A stretch of 17,878 nt of DNA from CAVBBU01 sp963593765 (GTDB lineage: Bacteria > Bacillota > Clostridia > Lachnospirales > Lachnospiraceae), in assembly GCA_963593765.1 (NCBI GenBank), contig CAVBBU010000034.1:1-17878 (forward strand), read 5' to 3'. This document shows positions 1 through 6,628 of the stretch, one piece after another (positions within the stretch are counted from its first letter, which is position 1; the number at the start of each line of letters is the position of its first letter). Below the pieces are notes generated by a model, which was given only the letters and a program-made list of their open reading frames with translations, did no database searches and was not told the DNA's origin. Both the position numbers and the translations under genes were made by a program.

Positions 1-810
<810 letters not shown>

Positions 811-816
811 TTTTAT

Positions 817-837
817 CTAATCACCATTTGTGATTAG
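817..837 (-). repeat. Hairpin just upstream of mature 16S 5' end
   Basis: An 8-bp perfect inverted repeat, CTAATCAC ... GTGATTAG, with a 5-nt loop lies 7 nt upstream of the inferred 16S 5' end. Its position suggests part of the processing stem or a leader fold that guides 16S maturation. Confidence 0.6.
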
Positions 838-866
838 CTTTGTTCTTTCTTGCCTTGATGAACGTC

Positions 867-902
867 CAAAATTTCTTTATGATTTATCATTCAGAAATTT
901 TG
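867..902 (-). repeat. Leader hairpin, copy 2 of the AAATTTCT/ATGAT family
   Basis: A 36-nt near-perfect inverted repeat: arms CAAAATTTCT and AGAAATTTTG outside, ATGAT and ATCAT inside. It is almost the same sequence as the hairpin at 1074-1109, about 207 bp away, and is preceded (minus strand) by the same CGAAGTnnnTGC module. This points to duplication inside the rRNA leader. Confidence 0.7.
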
Positions 903-945
903 CATTCACTTCGTTATCTTCTTTACTTCGCTTTAGGTTTCGTTT

Positions 946-984
946 CCGAAATCCTCTTTTGATTTTTCTCAAAAGGTCTTTCGG
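946..984 (-). repeat. Leader hairpin, CCGAAA/TTTCGG
   Basis: Inverted repeat with outer arms CCGAAA (946-951) and TTTCGG (979-984) and inner arms CTTTTGA (956-962) and TCAAAAG (969-975). No U tract follows on either strand, so it is unlikely to be a terminator. Confidence 0.55.
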
Positions 985-1002
985 GGTTGTGTGTACTGTT
1001 TA

Positions 1003-1022
1003 ATCTTCGATTTTCAATGTTC
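1003..1022 (-). promoter_or_regulatory. Possible boxA-like antitermination motif
   Basis: The minus strand reads GAACATTGAAAATCGAAG here. It resembles the (T)GAACATTGAAAACT-type motifs of Firmicutes rRNA leaders and spacers that are taken as NusB/NusE (boxA) sites. The match is partial, so the call is tentative. Confidence 0.35.
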
Positions 1023-1058
1023 CGAAACACGTTAGCAATTTATTGCTTAGGTGTTTCG
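1023..1058 (-). repeat. Leader hairpin, CGAAACAC/GTGTTTCG
   Basis: Perfect 8-bp outer arms (CGAAACAC 1023-1030; GTGTTTCG 1051-1058) enclose a second perfect 6-bp stem (AGCAAT 1034-1039; ATTGCT 1042-1047). It follows a CGAAATGGATGC module on the minus strand. Confidence 0.65.
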
Positions 1059-1073
1059 CATCCATTTCGATTC

Positions 1074-1109
1074 CGAAATTTCTTAATGATTTATCATTTA
1101 GAAATTTCG
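1074..1109 (-). repeat. Leader hairpin, copy 1 of the AAATTTCT/ATGAT family
   Basis: A 36-nt near-perfect palindrome with outer arms CGAAATTTCT and AGAAATTTCG and inner AATGAT and ATCATT. It follows a CGAAGTATGTGC module on the minus strand and is nearly the same sequence as the hairpin at 867-902. Confidence 0.7.
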
Positions 1110-1126
1110 CACATACTTCGATCCGA

Positions 1127-1171
1127 TTTAGTCGGGAGAAATATGCTTCCTTAACTTTAGTCGGGAGAAAT
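1127..1171 (-). repeat. Two copies of a 16-bp direct repeat in the rRNA leader
   Basis: TTTAGTCGGGAGAAAT (plus strand) occurs exactly at 1127-1142 and again at 1156-1171, start-to-start 29 bp. On the transcript they read ATTTCTCCCGACTAAA and lie about 30 and 60 nt from the expected start site. Each is flanked by a similar tgcTTCC/ggaTTCC context, so the repeated unit is somewhat longer than 16 bp. The role is unknown. Confidence 0.8.
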
Positions 1172-1208
1172 GGATTCCTTGTTACTCCTTTTTAGGGGCA
1201 ACTTCCAT

Positions 1209-1257
1209 ATATTATCATAGGCAAAATATGATGTCAATAGATTTTATTTATATTTTC
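1209..1257 (-). promoter_or_regulatory. rRNA operon promoter with probable UP element
   Basis: On the minus strand a perfect -35 TTGACA (1232-1237), a 17-bp spacer and a -10 TAATAT (1209-1214) form a near-consensus sigma-A promoter. Upstream of the -35, the A/T-only or A-rich stretch 1238-1257 resembles an UP element and reaches the cvpA stop codon. Transcription should start near 1202. The strength and position fit an rRNA promoter. No intrinsic terminator fits between cvpA and this promoter. Confidence 0.85.
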
Positions 1258-1991
1258 TACGCAGTAGTCGCTAATGCATATATTACGCTTCTTAATAAGT
1301 AGGTAATCGGATTAAACTTAAGTATAAAGGTTAAAAACCAGCTTTTATTTATCATCTGCATAAGATAGCTTCCCCACTCTGTTCCGGAAAATCCGCATAC
1401 TATCATTCCGGCTATCCATACGTAAACCATCCCTAATACAAATCCAAGTACTGCTCCAACTATTTGATTAAGTCCATGTATAACAGGGAGCTTTGAAAAC
1501 AAATTCAAGACTCTTATTAATATATGCAGAAGTACAAAAACAATTATAAATAAAACAACAAAGCCTACAACATTAAAAGCTATATTGCCAAGGTATTCGC
1601 CTACGTAATCCTTAAAATATTCAACACCTAGCTGCTGCCATACCTCGCCTCTATTATTTGCAATCAAGAGATTTTTTAATTCACTAGGAAGCTGCAGCTT
1701 ATTAATAGCCTCACTCTGCCCTAGCGGTGACATTATAAGCTCACCGTCCATATCATCTATACCGACATAGTCGAGCATAGTTTCTCTTACCATTTTTTTT
1801 ATGTTTGTATTATCCTTTATAAATGAGCTCACCTGCGGAAGGGTAGCATTGACCACTACTAAAGTAATAACAAGCGCAAGTGATGAAAGTGCTATTTTAA
1901 AAAATCCTCTGTAATGTCCATATAGTGTCATGCCTACCATAAATACTATAACCAGCACTACTAGCCAATTACTAGACAACCATTCCATCAT
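1257..1991 (-). CDS. cvpA: CvpA-family membrane protein
   Basis: A 244-aa integral membrane protein of the CvpA (colicin V production) family; the molecular role of the family is not settled. Predicted membrane segments by hydrophobicity are residues 8-25, 31-50, 137-162 and 175-200, with a longer polar segment (about 55-130) between the second and third. The C-terminus has a further hydrophobic stretch. Glycine-rich helices such as NQIVGAVLGFVLGM are typical of the family. It is longer than E. coli CvpA (about 162 aa), mainly through the central loop. Its start overlaps the stop of the upstream TPR gene as ATGA; an AGGAG lies 11 nt upstream, inside that gene, so translational coupling is likely. 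A second ATG follows at once (residue 2), so the start could be 1988. It is the last gene of the operon. Confidence 0.85.
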   Translation of the reverse strand: MMEWLSSNWLVVLVIVFMVGMTLYGHYRGFFKIALSSLALVITLVVVNATLPQVSSFIKDNTNIKKMVRETMLDYVGIDDMDGELIMSPLGQSEAINKLQLPSELKNLLIANNRGEVWQQLGVEYFKDYVGEYLGNIAFNVVGFVVLFIIVFVLLHILIRVLNLFSKLPVIHGLNQIVGAVLGFVLGMVYVWIAGMIVCGFSGTEWGSYLMQMINKSWFLTFILKFNPITYLLRSVIYALATTA

Positions 1992-4057
1992 ATTACAAAA
2001 TGCTCCTCTTTGAGTATAAGCATGCCATCCTTGTCATACTTAGCTGAGAATATGCCCTTTAGCTTTCCACCAAGCCCTGGCTTTTCTGCCCTGTCTGCCG
2101 CCTGTTCTATCAGATCTCTTGCATTATCCTTTGTAAGAGGGATATTGTCCTCTTCCATAATTTCTATTCTTTCATAAAGTGCAAGCATACTCTTTCCCGA
2201 TATAGCACAGTCTATTGACTTCGCATAATTTGCAGCATATTCAGCAAACTCGTCTATGCTCATCTCCTCTTCCTTTTGAGGCTTCTTATTATTTATTTCG
2301 TGGCTCATGCTAGCGGTTCCGGCACTTGCATTTTTACTTACTTTATTTCCTGCATTTTCAGATTGCACCGCCTTGTCACTACTTTGCAAAGTAGATTTTT
2401 TAACTCCTGCATTTGCCTGCTTTATATCTTCTAGACTTGTGTTTTCTTGCTTTATATCTTCTAGTTTTGTATTTTCTTGTCCTTCATCTTCCGTTTTTAT
2501 ACTTCCAACATTTTCTACTATCTCCCCAGAAGCTGCCACATTCTTTTTAAAGCAATCCATAAGCCTTGGATAATTTTTTGAAAGTAAATTAATCTGCATA
2601 GGATTGTCCGCAAGTATAACTGTCATCGTGCTGTCAGCACCTAAAATATCTATAAGCTCTGATATAGTATCTGCACTAAGATCTCCTGCTTCTTCTATTA
2701 TAAGATCCTTTCCAGAGAGCTTAGGAAGTGAAGCCTTTAATCCTCTTAGGTTAAGCTTACTTGCTTTTATCTTTGCTGCCTGATTTGTAGAGCCTGTTTT
2801 TTCATGAAGCTCCTTTAGCTTAGCTATAGCAAGCTTTGTACATTCATCTGCAGTTTTTCCCTCTACTATGCAATGCTCACTTGCGGAATTTGTGGCAACA
2901 TTATCCACTACTTCTTTTTTATTATCTTCTTTAGCAGCATCCTTTGTCACCTCCCCTGCTATAGTAGCAGTCCTATCACTGTCACCTTCTGCTAAAGTCT
3001 TATCATCATTCACAGAACCCACAGCACGTTCTGAATCACTTTCATCTGCGGCAGCTTCACCAGCACCGTCCTCTATCGCAGCGCCTTCCACATCACCTGA
3101 AGCATCCTCCTGCGAATCGGCAGCATTGTCCTCAGCATTATCTCCTGCTGCATCATATTCCTTAAACTTATCCTCGCTTATTACCTCGCCATATATTCTA
3201 GTCTTGTCTGTTCCTGTTTTATCATCTACATCTATAGGCTGATCCTTAAGCTCTTCCTTTATCTTCTCCTGCTGCTCAAGCTCTCTTATATGCGCTGCGA
3301 TCTCATCATCCATCTCAGAGCTTTCATTTTCGTAGTCCTCTGAAACTGTAACACTGCCATGCATCTCCTCGCCATAGTCCTCTTCCTCTACAGTCTCTCC
3401 CTCGTACTTTTCCTGAACCGCTCTAAGCTTTTCCTCGTACATATCTCTGTTGTCTATAAGTCCCTGCTGATATGTGGTTAGCTCTCTGCCTTCCTTTTGA
3501 GTTTTCAGCTCTATAGCCTTATCTACATACTGACCTATGCCAAACATAAGCATAAGCTTGTCGCAAAGTGCAACGCACTCGTCAGACCTTCCTGCCTCAT
3601 GATACAGCTCTGCAAGCTCGTACATCCATCTTTCATCTAGCTCTGTACTGTTATAGCTTTCAAGCGAATGTATAAGCTGGTCGATAGGAGCCTTCTTTTC
3701 CTTTAATATAAGATAGCGTAGTATATGCTGTCTTGGATCATCTCCTGCAAGAGAATAAAACTCCTTATAATATGCTTCCGCCTCCTGCACATCTCCCTCC
3801 TTAATAGCAAGGATTGTCAGCTTATATAAAAGTCCTCTTCCGCTTGGTGCATATTCATATGCATATAGCATAATGTCCTTTGCTTCTGCATAGTCTCTAT
3901 TTTTTTCATATATTTCTGATACAGTTATAAGAAGGCTGACATTTCTAACGCGTCTCCAGTCTATACTGTCAGCAATCTTCATCGCAGTAGTATAATCTCC
4001 TGAGGCAACCATCTTCTTTAGCTGTTCTACCTTTAGATTAAATTCGTACTTTTCCAT
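1988..4057 (-). CDS. TPR protein with degenerate AAA+-like C-terminal region
   Basis: A 689-aa cytoplasmic-looking protein with no signal peptide or membrane segment. Residues 1-200 are helical TPR-like repeats (DYTTAMKIADSIDW, RDYAEAKDIMLYAYEYAP, GDVQEAEAYYKEFYSLAG, GRSDECVALCDKLM). Residues ~225-385 are acidic and low in complexity (Glu/Asp/Ala/Ser). Residues ~390-520 resemble an AAA+ core: a Walker-B-like KDLIIEEAGDLS followed by a helix and TVILADNP, but with no Walker A loop (GxxxxGKT). Residues ~520-595 hold a short tandem repeat. Residues ~600-689 (IDEFAEYAANYAKSIDC, LIEQAADRAEKPGLGGKLKG, SKYDKDGMLILKEEHF) look like the conserved tail of SpoVK/CbxX-like clostridial proteins. It is therefore probably a pseudo-ATPase scaffold; the function is unknown. 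The start has AGGAG 8 nt upstream (minus-strand AGGAGAGCTTCATATG). It lies 18 bp after recR and overlaps cvpA. Confidence 0.8.
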   Translation of the reverse strand: MEKYEFNLKVEQLKKMVASGDYTTAMKIADSIDWRRVRNVSLLITVSEIYEKNRDYAEAKDIMLYAYEYAPSGRGLLYKLTILAIKEGDVQEAEAYYKEFYSLAGDDPRQHILRYLILKEKKAPIDQLIHSLESYNSTELDERWMYELAELYHEAGRSDECVALCDKLMLMFGIGQYVDKAIELKTQKEGRELTTYQQGLIDNRDMYEEKLRAVQEKYEGETVEEEDYGEEMHGSVTVSEDYENESSEMDDEIAAHIRELEQQEKIKEELKDQPIDVDDKTGTDKTRIYGEVISEDKFKEYDAAGDNAEDNAADSQEDASGDVEGAAIEDGAGEAAADESDSERAVGSVNDDKTLAEGDSDRTATIAGEVTKDAAKEDNKKEVVDNVATNSASEHCIVEGKTADECTKLAIAKLKELHEKTGSTNQAAKIKASKLNLRGLKASLPKLSGKDLIIEEAGDLSADTISELIDILGADSTMTVILADNPMQINLLSKNYPRLMDCFKKNVAASGEIVENVGSIKTEDEGQENTKLEDIKQENTSLEDIKQANAGVKKSTLQSSDKAVQSENAGNKVSKNASAGTASMSHEINNKKPQKEEEMSIDEFAEYAANYAKSIDCAISGKSMLALYERIEIMEEDNIPLTKDNARDLIEQAADRAEKPGLGGKLKGIFSAKYDKDGMLILKEEHFVI
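2419..2508 (-). repeat. 30-bp in-frame tandem repeat
   Basis: Units at 2419-2448 and 2449-2478 share long identical stretches such as gctttatatcttctag with a period of 30 bp; 2479-2508 is a decayed third unit. It encodes the 10-residue repeat (Q/A)(E/N)(N/A)(T/G)xLEDIK in the disordered part of the TPR protein (KLEDIKQENTSLEDIKQ). Copy number may vary between strains. Confidence 0.7.
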
Positions 4058-4075
4058 ATGAAGCTCTCCTATTAG

Positions 4076-4672
4076 CTATAATTGTGTTCTTCCTTCAAGT
4101 GCACGAAGCAGTGTTACCTCGTCTATATTTTCCAGGTCTCCACCCACCGGAACTCCGCTTGCTATTCGGCTAACCTTAATTCCAGTTGGCTTAACCAGCT
4201 TAGATATATACATAGCTGTTGTTTCTCCCTCGAGGCTTGAGTTGGTAGCTATAATAACCTCATCAACATCTGCCTCCAGTCTTTTCATAAGCTCCTTTAG
4301 CTTGATGTCGGCAGGGCCTATTCCAAGCATAGGTGAGATAGCTCCATGCAAAACATGATATACTCCCTCATATCTGCCTGTCTTTTCATATGCCGCAAGG
4401 TCTCTGCTGTTTTCAACCACCATAATCTGCTTGTGATTTCTAGTTGCACTTTTACATATAGGGCATATATCATCATCTGTCAGAGTATAACATTCCTTGC
4501 AATAATGCACATTTTCCTTTGCATCTATTATGCTTTTTGAAAGCTCTCTAACCTGCTCGTTTGGAAGCCCCAAAATATGAAATGCAAGCCTCTGTGCCGA
4601 CTTACTTCCTATACCCGGAAGCCTCGACAGCTCCTCTATTAACTTACTAATATGCTTACTATAATAATCCAT
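4076..4672 (-). CDS. recR: Recombination mediator RecR
   Basis: A 198-aa protein of normal RecR length. RecR acts with RecO (and RecF) to load RecA onto SSB-coated single-stranded DNA in recombinational repair. Visible parts: N-terminal helix-hairpin-helix (residues ~12-32, LSRLPGIGSKSAQRLAF), a C4 zinc finger (Cys58, Cys61, Cys70, Cys73 in CKEC...CPIC), and a Toprim domain starting near 81 (IMVVENSRDLAAYEKTGRY) with GGDLENIDEVTL near the C-terminus. It begins 2 nt after the ebfC stop; I see no strong Shine-Dalgarno before the ATG, so translation probably depends on coupling to ebfC. The order dnaX-ebfC-recR is widely conserved in bacteria. Confidence 0.97.
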   Translation of the reverse strand: MDYYSKHISKLIEELSRLPGIGSKSAQRLAFHILGLPNEQVRELSKSIIDAKENVHYCKECYTLTDDDICPICKSATRNHKQIMVVENSRDLAAYEKTGRYEGVYHVLHGAISPMLGIGPADIKLKELMKRLEADVDEVIIATNSSLEGETTAMYISKLVKPTGIKVSRIASGVPVGGDLENIDEVTLLRALEGRTQL

Positions 4673-4674
4673 AA

Positions 4675-5016
4675 TTAAAAGCCTAGTCCTGCACCTAATC
4701 CACCAGTTAATCTTCCGAGTGCGTTTTGATTAGCCTCCTCCATCTGATGAAGTGCTTCATTAGTCGCAGCCATGATAAGGTCCTCTAGCATCTCTACATC
4801 ATCAGGATCAACTGCATCCTTTTGGAGAGTAACCTTAGTAACCTCCTTCTTTCCGGATACAGTTACGCTTACAGCTCCGCCACCGGCAGTTCCTGTAAAC
4901 TCCTTAGTCTCCATCTCCTTTGCCTGCTCCTCCATCTGCTTTTGCATCTTCTGAGCCTGCTTCATAAGATTGCCCATATTCCCAGGCATACCTGTAAATC
5001 CACCTCTTCTTGCCAT
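4675..5016 (-). CDS. ebfC: YbaB/EbfC family nucleoid-associated protein
   Basis: A small DNA-binding protein (113 aa from the chosen start) of the YbaB/EbfC family, dimers of which bind DNA and associate with the nucleoid. Typical features are the Gly/Met-rich N-terminus (GMPGNMGNLMKQAQKMQKQM), a long charged helix, the beta segment GGGAVSVTVSGKKEV, the DPDDVEMLEDLIMAATNEAL segment and the Gly-rich C-terminal tail. The frame also has an ATG at 5022, but the only Shine-Dalgarno (AGGAG, 5025-5029) is 2 nt from that ATG and 8 nt from the ATG at 5016, so 5016 (MARRGGF) is preferred. It lies 22 nt after dnaX and 2 nt before recR, between the clamp loader and recombination genes as in many bacteria. 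Confidence 0.95.
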   Translation of the reverse strand: MARRGGFTGMPGNMGNLMKQAQKMQKQMEEQAKEMETKEFTGTAGGGAVSVTVSGKKEVTKVTLQKDAVDPDDVEMLEDLIMAATNEALHQMEEANQNALGRLTGGLGAGLGF

Positions 5017-5024
5017 ATACATAT

Positions 5025-5029
5025 CTCCT
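5025..5029 (-). promoter_or_regulatory. Ribosome binding site deciding the ebfC start
   Basis: Minus-strand AGGAG is 8 nt before the ATG at 5016 but only 2 nt before the in-frame ATG at 5022, which favours the shorter protein. Confidence 0.75.
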
Positions 5030-5038
5030 ATTTTTAAA

Positions 5039-6628
5039 TTAATCTATAGTAGTAACTTCCATATTAATAGTAGCTTCTATATCTTCCTTAGTCGCTCTAT
5101 AGTCTACATTATCTCTTTCATCGCTTTTTTTAATTCTCTTTTCAAGCTCAACATCTATCCCCAGCTTGTCCTCTATGGCAGCCTTTATAGCTGACATTAT
5201 ATTTTCTGTCGCCATCTCTGCAGTCATATCACTTGAAAATACTATTACAATATGATTATCATTTCCCGGCTCTACCTTTGTGTCGCTAAGTATTGCATTG
5301 CCACCCATAGGAAGCGCTGAAACTATTCCGCCCCAGATTTTTTTTACGGACATAAGCTGCTCATACTTAGCCTTAGGCAGCTCGACAACCCTTCTTTGGG
5401 CAATGCTTCTGCTATCCTTTTCATCTTTATTAGGCTTAGTGCTTTGCCTAGGTGCATCTACGACCTGCACCGTAGCCTGACTTAATTTCTTTTCAAGATT
5501 AGCAACTCTCTCTAAAAGAGAATCAAGATTTGTTTCCATACTAGGCGTTGCAAGCTTAATTATAGCCAGCTCTATAAGAACTCTCTTTTGATTTGAGTAA
5601 CGTATATTATTAGAAAGCTCTGCTAGCGTTTTAATATAACGCATAAGCTGCTCGTTAGTAGCCCTGCTGCTGCTTTCCTTCATTTGCTCTATATTTTCCT
5701 TAGAGGCATCTATTATACTAGAAGGATCTGACATAGTTTTTATAACAAGAAGATTTCTAAGATACCACAGAAAATCTATAACAAACTGTCCTAGCTCTCT
5801 TCCTGCCTTTATAGTTTCATCAAGTGTATCTAGTGCTGCGGATATATTCATGCTTACTATATCATTATATAGCTTGTCATATATAGTAATGTCTACTGCA
5901 CCAAGTATATCCAGAACTCTTTCGTAGCTTATGTTCTCGTTTGGGTGAAATGCTATACATTCATCCAAAAGGCTTAGTGCGTCACGCATAGCACCATCTG
6001 CTCTCTTTGCTATATAGTCTATAGCCTTATCCTCTATAGATATATTTTCTTCCTTTGAAAGCAGCTTTAATCTTTCTGATATAGTTCCTACTGATATCCT
6101 CTTAAAGTCATATCTCTGACATCTTGATAATATAGTTATAGGAATTTTATTTACCTCTGTTGTTGCAAGTATAAATATAGCATACTCCGGCGGCTCCTCA
6201 AGGGTTTTAAGAAGTGCATTAAATGCTTCCTTTGTAAGCATATGTGCCTCATCTATAATAAATACCTTGTATTTTCCTTCCGTCGGTGGATAAATAACCT
6301 TTTCTATTATGCCTCTTGCATCCTCTACTCTGTTGTTAGATGCAGCATCCATCTCTACTACATTGATAGATGTATTATTAAGAATTGATTTGCATGTATC
6401 ACATTCGTTGCACGGATTACCATCATTACTAGAGGAACAATTAACCGCCCTTGCCATAATCTTAGCAACACTGGTTTTTCCTGTTCCTCTCGTTCCGCAG
6501 AATACATATGCATGTGCTATTCTGCCAGACTTTATTTGGTTTTTAAGTGTGGTGCATATAGCCTCTTGACCTATTACCTCGTCAAAGGTTTTTGGTCGCC
6601 ACTTTCTATATAGTGCCGTATATGACAT
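5039..6628 (-). CDS. dnaX: DNA polymerase III subunit tau (clamp loader ATPase)
   Basis: A 529-aa clamp-loader ATPase that assembles with delta and delta' to load the sliding clamp and holds the replisome together. Visible: N-terminal YRKWRPKTFDEVIGQ; Walker A GTRGTGKT (45-52); a zinc-binding set Cys64, Cys73, Cys76, Cys79; Walker B with DEAH (126-129); sensor 1 ATTEVNKIP (~155-163); the SRC arginine-finger motif (168-170); a helical collar domain to about residue 360; then a variable tau tail. The ATG directly follows the pfkA stop (TAAATG) and its GGAG lies inside the last pfkA codons, 8 nt upstream, so the two are probably translationally coupled. An A8 tract at codons 428-431 could be a slippage site (see findings). 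Confidence 0.97.
   Translation of the reverse strand: MSYTALYRKWRPKTFDEVIGQEAICTTLKNQIKSGRIAHAYVFCGTRGTGKTSVAKIMARAVNCSSSNDGNPCNECDTCKSILNNTSINVVEMDAASNNRVEDARGIIEKVIYPPTEGKYKVFIIDEAHMLTKEAFNALLKTLEEPPEYAIFILATTEVNKIPITILSRCQRYDFKRISVGTISERLKLLSKEENISIEDKAIDYIAKRADGAMRDALSLLDECIAFHPNENISYERVLDILGAVDITIYDKLYNDIVSMNISAALDTLDETIKAGRELGQFVIDFLWYLRNLLVIKTMSDPSSIIDASKENIEQMKESSSRATNEQLMRYIKTLAELSNNIRYSNQKRVLIELAIIKLATPSMETNLDSLLERVANLEKKLSQATVQVVDAPRQSTKPNKDEKDSRSIAQRRVVELPKAKYEQLMSVKKIWGGIVSALPMGGNAILSDTKVEPGNDNHIVIVFSSDMTAEMATENIMSAIKAAIEDKLGIDVELEKRIKKSDERDNVDYRATKEDIEATINMEVTTID
5338..5345 (-). other. A8 tract in dnaX, possible slippage site
   Basis: Eight consecutive A (minus strand) span codons 428-431, read GTA AAA AAA ATC. 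A -1 shift would read about 17 more codons before TAG; a shift equal to loss of one A would stop after 4 codons (SGAE). Either would give a ~435-450 aa gamma-like product. This is a possibility, not a demonstrated event. Confidence 0.3.

Larger units (their letters stand above)
811..1202 (-). other. rRNA operon leader with repeated hairpin modules
   Basis: This roughly 390-nt transcribed leader lies between the rRNA promoter and the 16S 5' end. It has no credible ORF. On the minus strand it contains an almost consecutive set of inverted repeats (listed separately), three modules of the form CGAARTnnnTGCRAAA leading into a hairpin, and two copies of a 16-bp direct repeat. No hairpin is followed by a U tract, so none looks like an intrinsic terminator. 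A motif GAACATTGAAAATCG (minus strand, near 1008-1022) resembles the boxA-like sequences of Firmicutes rRNA leaders and spacers. The leader probably works in antitermination and RNase III-type processing; that role is inferred. Confidence 0.75.

Noticed and set aside
867..1109. Leader hairpins as intrinsic terminators or attenuators of the rRNA operon
   Set aside because: None is followed by a U tract on the transcribed strand.
2419..2508. Possible CRISPR-like repeat
   Set aside because: The 30-bp period has no spacers; it is a contiguous in-frame coding repeat.
2307..3242. Ser/Ala/Leu-rich plus-strand ORFs at 2307-2573 and 2868-3242
   Set aside because: They are shadows of the acidic, low-complexity part of the TPR protein; the Glu/Asp/Ala codons give Ser/Leu/Ala-rich antisense frames.
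5118..5130. Second A7 run in dnaX (KRIKKSDER) as a programmed frameshift site
   Set aside because: It lies only about 25 codons from the end of the gene and a shift there would change little; the A8 tract at 5338-5345 is the better candidate.
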